The notes beneath the pieces were generated by a model. It made no database searches. It saw nothing but the letters and a program-made list of their open reading frames with translations, and was not told the origin of the DNA. From Hofstenia miamia (Eukaryota; Xenacoelomorpha; Acoela), in contig SCFE01000118.1 in the NCBI GenBank assembly GCA_004352715.1, positions 512,499 to 576,498 on the forward strand: DNA of 64,000 nucleotides, in the 5' to 3' direction. Within the stretch, counting starts at the first letter, position 1, and each line of letters starts with the position of its first letter. A program made the position numbers and the translations under genes. Below are positions 60,651 through 64,000 of this stretch, piece by piece.

Positions 60651-61107
60651 CTAAGCATCTTTCAACTGCAACCGATGCTGTTTAACATTTTCGTAGCTTG
60701 GCATACACATATCAATCCCCTTTCCTTCAGTCATAGCAATGAAACCGGTGTGTTCTAATCGTGACTTGATATAGCTTATTATTTCACAGGTATCATTTCC
60801 AAGATCAAGGGTGGGAGTAATAACAACATTTGTTGGAATTTCAACTCTGTCAAACATTGAACAACTTTTATTTTTTATGATAGCAACCTTAATTGAGGCA
60901 ATTAGATTGTCAACCCTCATATATTTTGCATGTGCATGGCAAAGTCCATAAAAGAATATTGCATATAGTTCCTTTAATATTTTTTTCAGTTGCCTTTTTT
61001 CTTTTTTTTTCAAAAATGGCACTTAGAATATAAGAAGCTTGTGCAAGTTCTTTTGTCATCACTGTACCGCAAAAAACACCGCACTGCGTCATACCGTCAC
61101 CGATCAC
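60651..61107 (-). pseudogene. frame-broken coding remnant, possibly hAT core
   Basis: Two overlapping minus-strand frames: 61107-60910 (65 aa; VIGDGMTQCGVFCGTV, KELAQASYILSAIFEKK) and 61022-60651 (123 aa; GLCHAHAKYMRVDNLIASIK, VAIIKNKSCSMFDRVEIPTN, VVITPTLDLGNDT). They swap at a long A run near 61010-61020. A cysteine-histidine word (CHAH), a V..LI.S.K.....K..SR segment, then IP..VVIT resembles the stretch of hAT transposases between the C..H box and the TRW motif. The TRW itself is not present. Composition is clearly coding-like compared with the flanks. Assignment is tentative. Confidence 0.4.
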
Positions 61108-61949
61108 GCACCATTCTATTATTAAATATTAATGTAAGGGTAACAAAGTGTATTAAATAAACGAAAATAAAGCAAAACAAATGAAAGCAGCAGTTGACAT
61201 CGATCAGGCTCCTAAACAGAATTAAATATTAAGGACAAAACAAAACAAAAACACACATGACGGTATAACGGAGATATGAAAACTAACACAAAATGAATGA
61301 AAAACTAAACAAGGAAGCTAAACAAAACAAAACAAAGAACTAAACCAAAGTAATAAATTAATAGAAAACCATACACACTGACTTACCGAGGCGTTAAAAA
61401 GGGACAAACGAAGAATCTAAAAAAGTTTACGCGTAAATTTAAAAAAATATATACATCATTAAAAAACGTAGCAGTCACATTAATAATGATGGCTGTCTTT
61501 GGGCAGGACAATGCTTTTTATAATGTACTCTATTGTTATGTTAAAATTTGATGTGCTTAGTAAGCCTGAAAATATTTGAGTCTGCTGGTTCTTGGGTTAT
61601 TCTGGCTGCCAGTGAAATATCAGGTGCTTGGGGTTTTCATTTTCTATTTTCCATAATCTACATAGGGGCGTCTCAATTACTCTAAATAGTAACATTTTAT
61701 ATATGTTTTTTTATAATAAGGGCTGATAGCAGAGTTTCTAAATTTTTTGGAGTATATTTTTAATTGAAAATTTAGTAATAAGTCAATAGCTTGAAGCTTT
61801 GTCAAATATTTTTGTTATATCTGGTTCATGGTAATGAGAGAAATCGTTTAGAGACTTACCTTTGATGGACGATTTAAATTCTAACTTGAAACCCCGTTTG
61901 TGTGTTATAAAGTTTTGCAGACTTTCAGGTTCTATATCTTGGTTAAATT
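61108..61949. other. AT-rich sequence upstream of the Gypsy LTR
   Basis: 61200-61390 is A-rich with many AAACAAAAC words. The left limit of the LTR may lie within this stretch; it cannot be set without the 3' LTR. Confidence 0.4.
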
Positions 61950-62138
61950 GAATTGGATCTGTTGTATTGGTTACGTTAACTCATAATTGCCTAGGATGTA
62001 CTGGCACACTAGTTAATATTTACCATGATGCGTCCTGGCATACTTGTCACCCTGTAGTGAATATTGTATATAATTGTAATCTTGTCGCTTGTGGTTTAAT
62101 AAAACGATTTCACTCATTGGTACTCTCAAATCATTACA
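61950..62138 (+). repeat. Ty3/Gypsy 5' LTR, right-hand part
   Basis: The LTR is inferred to end at CATTACA (62138), directly before a primer binding site. A TATA-like TGTATATAATTG lies near 62065 and an AATAAA polyadenylation signal at about 62097-62102, the usual U3-R-U5 order. Possible starts are TGTATTGG (about 61964) or TGTACTGG (about 61997), which would mirror the CATTACA end. The true start needs the 3' LTR, which is outside the window. Confidence 0.55.
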
Positions 62139-62156
62139 TGGTGACAGAGGTGGGAT
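62139..62156 (+). other. primer binding site, tRNA-Leu-like
   Basis: TGGTGACAGAGGTGGGAT follows the LTR end without a gap. From memory of the family, Ty3/Gypsy sites of the form TGGTGTCAGAAGTGGGAT pair with the 3' end of leucine tRNA; this differs at two positions. It would prime minus-strand cDNA synthesis. It overlaps the gag start codon by two bases. Confidence 0.7.
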
Positions 62157-63429
62157 GGCATTCGAAACATTGAAGCCTCTTCCCTTTGATATCGATAGTC
62201 CAAGTATAGCAATCGAATGGACCAAATGGAAACGAAGCTTTATGCTGTTCATGGAAGCCACTGAGGTTGACGAAAAGCCGGACAAGGTTAAAATTGGAAT
62301 TCTGCTTCGATGCATTGGAGACGCAGCAAATGAAGTTTTTACGAATTTTACATGGACAAGAACAGAGGATAAAAATAAATTCGAAAATGTCATAAAGAAA
62401 CTTGATGATTACTTTAAACGAGGAACCAATGAAGTTTTTGAACGATTTCAATTTTTCAAACTTTCTAAATCTAACGTGAAAATTGACCAATTTGTGAATA
62501 TGTTAAGAACCCAGGCAAAACACTGCAATTTTGGACCACTCGAAGATAGTCTTATTCGGGATCGAATTATATTCTCAATTCAAGACATCCGATTGCAAGA
62601 AAGACTTTTGAGAGAACCCAATATCGATCTCCAAAAAACTACTCAATTCTGTCGCGCAGCTGAGGAAACGACCGAACACTTACGGCAACTGAATATTGAT
62701 GATGAAGATGTTAACACCAAACAAGAAATTGATGCTATTAGACGAAGAAGGAATCAGTTAAGCACGCAATATTATGAATGTAGACAGTGTGGAAGGAATC
62801 ATGCGGCTAGAAATTGTCCAGCATTCGGAAAAAAGTGCAATAAATGCGGCAAGCCGAACCATTTTGCGGTCAAATGCAGAGCCCATTTGCAAAGGAACTC
62901 TTTTCACTATCAAAAACGCCAAGATTTGGACAACTTGGATGAAGAAGATGCACAAAGTGAAGACGAATCAAGTTATGAATGCGATGTGATTCATTCGTCA
63001 AAGGGAAAAACAAGAATTAAAGACATTACAACAACTATCCTAATTGAGGATTATCCCCTTAACATCAAAGTTGATTCTGGTGCTCAATGTAACGTCTTAC
63101 CATTAAAAATCCTAAAAGAAATTGAAAAGAAGTCTAACAAAAAGATACCAATATCACAATCTCGTGGCAAGCTTCCTGGTTATAATGGACAGAATATTCC
63201 CATCAGTGGAGAAGTCAAATTACCTACTGTCATAGGAAGGAATAAGCGAAAATTAACTGTGAAATTCTTAGTTGTTCCAACTAATAACAAAGCGATTCTA
63301 GGTCTAACCACGTCGTTGAAATCAGAAATACTGGGAGTAAGATTCAAGAACCCAGAGGAGAACGAAATACACTCTATCAAAAACTCGAGAGATTCGAACC
63401 CTTTTCGGATGGGACCCGGAACGCAATAG
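62155..63429 (+). CDS. Ty3/Gypsy Gag-protease polyprotein
   Basis: 424 residues. The ATG at 62155 was chosen because it follows the primer binding site; the in-frame ATG at 62089 lies inside the LTR. Residues 1-200 are capsid-like, with WTKWKRSFMLFMEAT and FKLSKSNVKIDQFVNMLRTQ. Two zinc knuckles bind RNA: Cys209-Cys212-His216-Cys221 (one residue short of CX2CX4HX4C) and Cys228-Cys231-His236-Cys241 (canonical). The aspartic protease has its catalytic DSGA at Asp307 and an AILGLT flap/ILG box at about 380-385. It stops with TAG at 63427-63429, while the pol frame is open in the -1 frame from 63288, an overlap of about 140 bases. The whole frame is undamaged, unlike every other long frame in the window. 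Confidence 0.9.
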   Translation: MAFETLKPLPFDIDSPSIAIEWTKWKRSFMLFMEATEVDEKPDKVKIGILLRCIGDAANEVFTNFTWTRTEDKNKFENVIKKLDDYFKRGTNEVFERFQFFKLSKSNVKIDQFVNMLRTQAKHCNFGPLEDSLIRDRIIFSIQDIRLQERLLREPNIDLQKTTQFCRAAEETTEHLRQLNIDDEDVNTKQEIDAIRRRRNQLSTQYYECRQCGRNHAARNCPAFGKKCNKCGKPNHFAVKCRAHLQRNSFHYQKRQDLDNLDEEDAQSEDESSYECDVIHSSKGKTRIKDITTTILIEDYPLNIKVDSGAQCNVLPLKILKEIEKKSNKKIPISQSRGKLPGYNGQNIPISGEVKLPTVIGRNKRKLTVKFLVVPTNNKAILGLTTSLKSEILGVRFKNPEENEIHSIKNSRDSNPFRMGPGTQ

Positions 63430-64000
63430 ACAAGCACAAAACATCCGGGCCAGCAAAAGACGTTTTAAAGGAGATATTGCACAAATAAAATGACGTTTTC
63501 TCTGGATATGGTAGAGTTGATGATGACTACGAAATCCCCTTGAAGCGATTTGCAAGACCAATTATGCATCCCCCTAGAAGATACGCTTTATCATTAATTC
63601 CAAGGTTAAAAAGCAAGTTGAAAGATCTTCAAGCATCTGGAATAATTTCAAAGGTGGATGAAGCAACAGAATGGGTTGGTAACATGGTAGTTGTCGAAAA
63701 GTCTAATGGAGATTTAAGGATTACCTTTGATAACAAAACACTGAACCAACAAATTAACCGAGAATACCACTATCCGCCTTCGAACGCAAGACTTCGAGAG
63801 TTCTTTAATGGCAAGAAGTTTTTTACAGTCATGGATCTCTCAAATTGTTACTGGCATATTCCGTTAACAAGGCGTTCAGCACTCCTGTGTACCTTTAACA
63901 CGCCATTTGGTCGATATTGTTGGAATCGACTACCGTTTGGATTGTCATCTGCATCAGACAAATCGCAGAGTATGATTGATCGAGAGTTTGGAGACATAGA
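63430..64000 (+). pseudogene. Ty3/Gypsy Pol, reverse transcriptase start (partial)
   Basis: The pol frame (-1 relative to gag-protease) reads KTSGPAKDVLKEILHK, a TAA at 63486-63488, then NDVFSGYGRVDDDYEIPLKR, PPRRYALSLIPRLKSKL, SGIISKVDEATEWVGNMVVV, EKSNGDLRITFDNKTLNQQI, REYHYPPSNARL, FFTVMDLSNCYWHIPL (first catalytic Asp), CTFNTPFGRYCWNRLPFGLS and SMIDREFGDI to the window edge. These are the ordered motifs of Gypsy reverse transcriptase. Some usually conserved positions differ (DLSNCYW for D.K.G.W; SASDKSQ for SAPEVFQ). The YxDD box, RNase H and integrase lie beyond the window. The single in-frame TAA would stop Pol, so this copy is inactive unless that base is a sequencing error. Confidence 0.85.

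Noticed and set aside
62089-62154. Upstream in-frame ATG for gag
   Set aside because: It lies within the LTR before the primer binding site; the ATG at 62155 is the better start.
1-64000. CRISPR array, phage, operon or toxin-antitoxin content
   Set aside because: No regularly spaced repeats, no tightly packed frames with ribosome binding sites, and clear eukaryotic retrotransposons throughout.

Overview
The window is AT-rich, repeat-dense intergenic DNA from an animal, most probably an invertebrate. The transposons show this: CR1/L2-like and other non-LTR retrotransposons, Ty3/Gypsy LTR elements, Tc1/mariner and hAT transposons, all much eroded and with the long AT microsatellites of a eukaryotic genome. 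I found no host protein-coding exon, tRNA or rRNA that I can defend, and no bacterial gene organisation or CRISPR array. Species cannot be named from this.

Layout. 0-14 kb is mostly anonymous AT-rich sequence with two remnants of hAT transposase C-termini (1-171 and 5820-6057), a perfect 53-bp tandem duplication (859-964) and several small inverted repeats. 14.9-20.1 kb holds two convergent non-LTR retrotransposon carcasses, one on each strand. 20-34 kb has hAT-type MITEs, a non-LTR endonuclease scrap, a near-identical 51-bp inverted pair and a mariner-family transposase remnant. 34.3-35.2 kb is a Ty3/Gypsy integrase fragment enclosed by single Ns. 37-49 kb has two more reverse transcriptase remnants, a 1,884-bp sequence present twice on either side of one N, a Tc1/mariner-type MITE with clear ends, and a short hAT element that still has its ends. 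51-58 kb is a layered nest: a hAT MITE lies inside an older repeat, is split by a repeat of unknown class with a perfect 8-bp target duplication, and that repeat is in turn split by an almost intact Tc1 element. 60.6-64 kb has a frame-broken possible hAT piece and the 5' part of a Ty3/Gypsy element (LTR end, primer binding site, Gag-protease, start of reverse transcriptase) running off the right edge.

The six isolated Ns (16116, 20096, 34316, 35170, 35857, 42006) look like scaffold joins. Two of them sit exactly between identical sequences, so the apparent tandem duplications of 434 and 1,884 bp are probably unmerged contig overlaps. The genes do not form a pathway. I see no new biological system here. 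The most informative content is the insertion history at 51-58 kb, the possibly young Tc1 copy, and an unclassified repeat with a dated insertion site.
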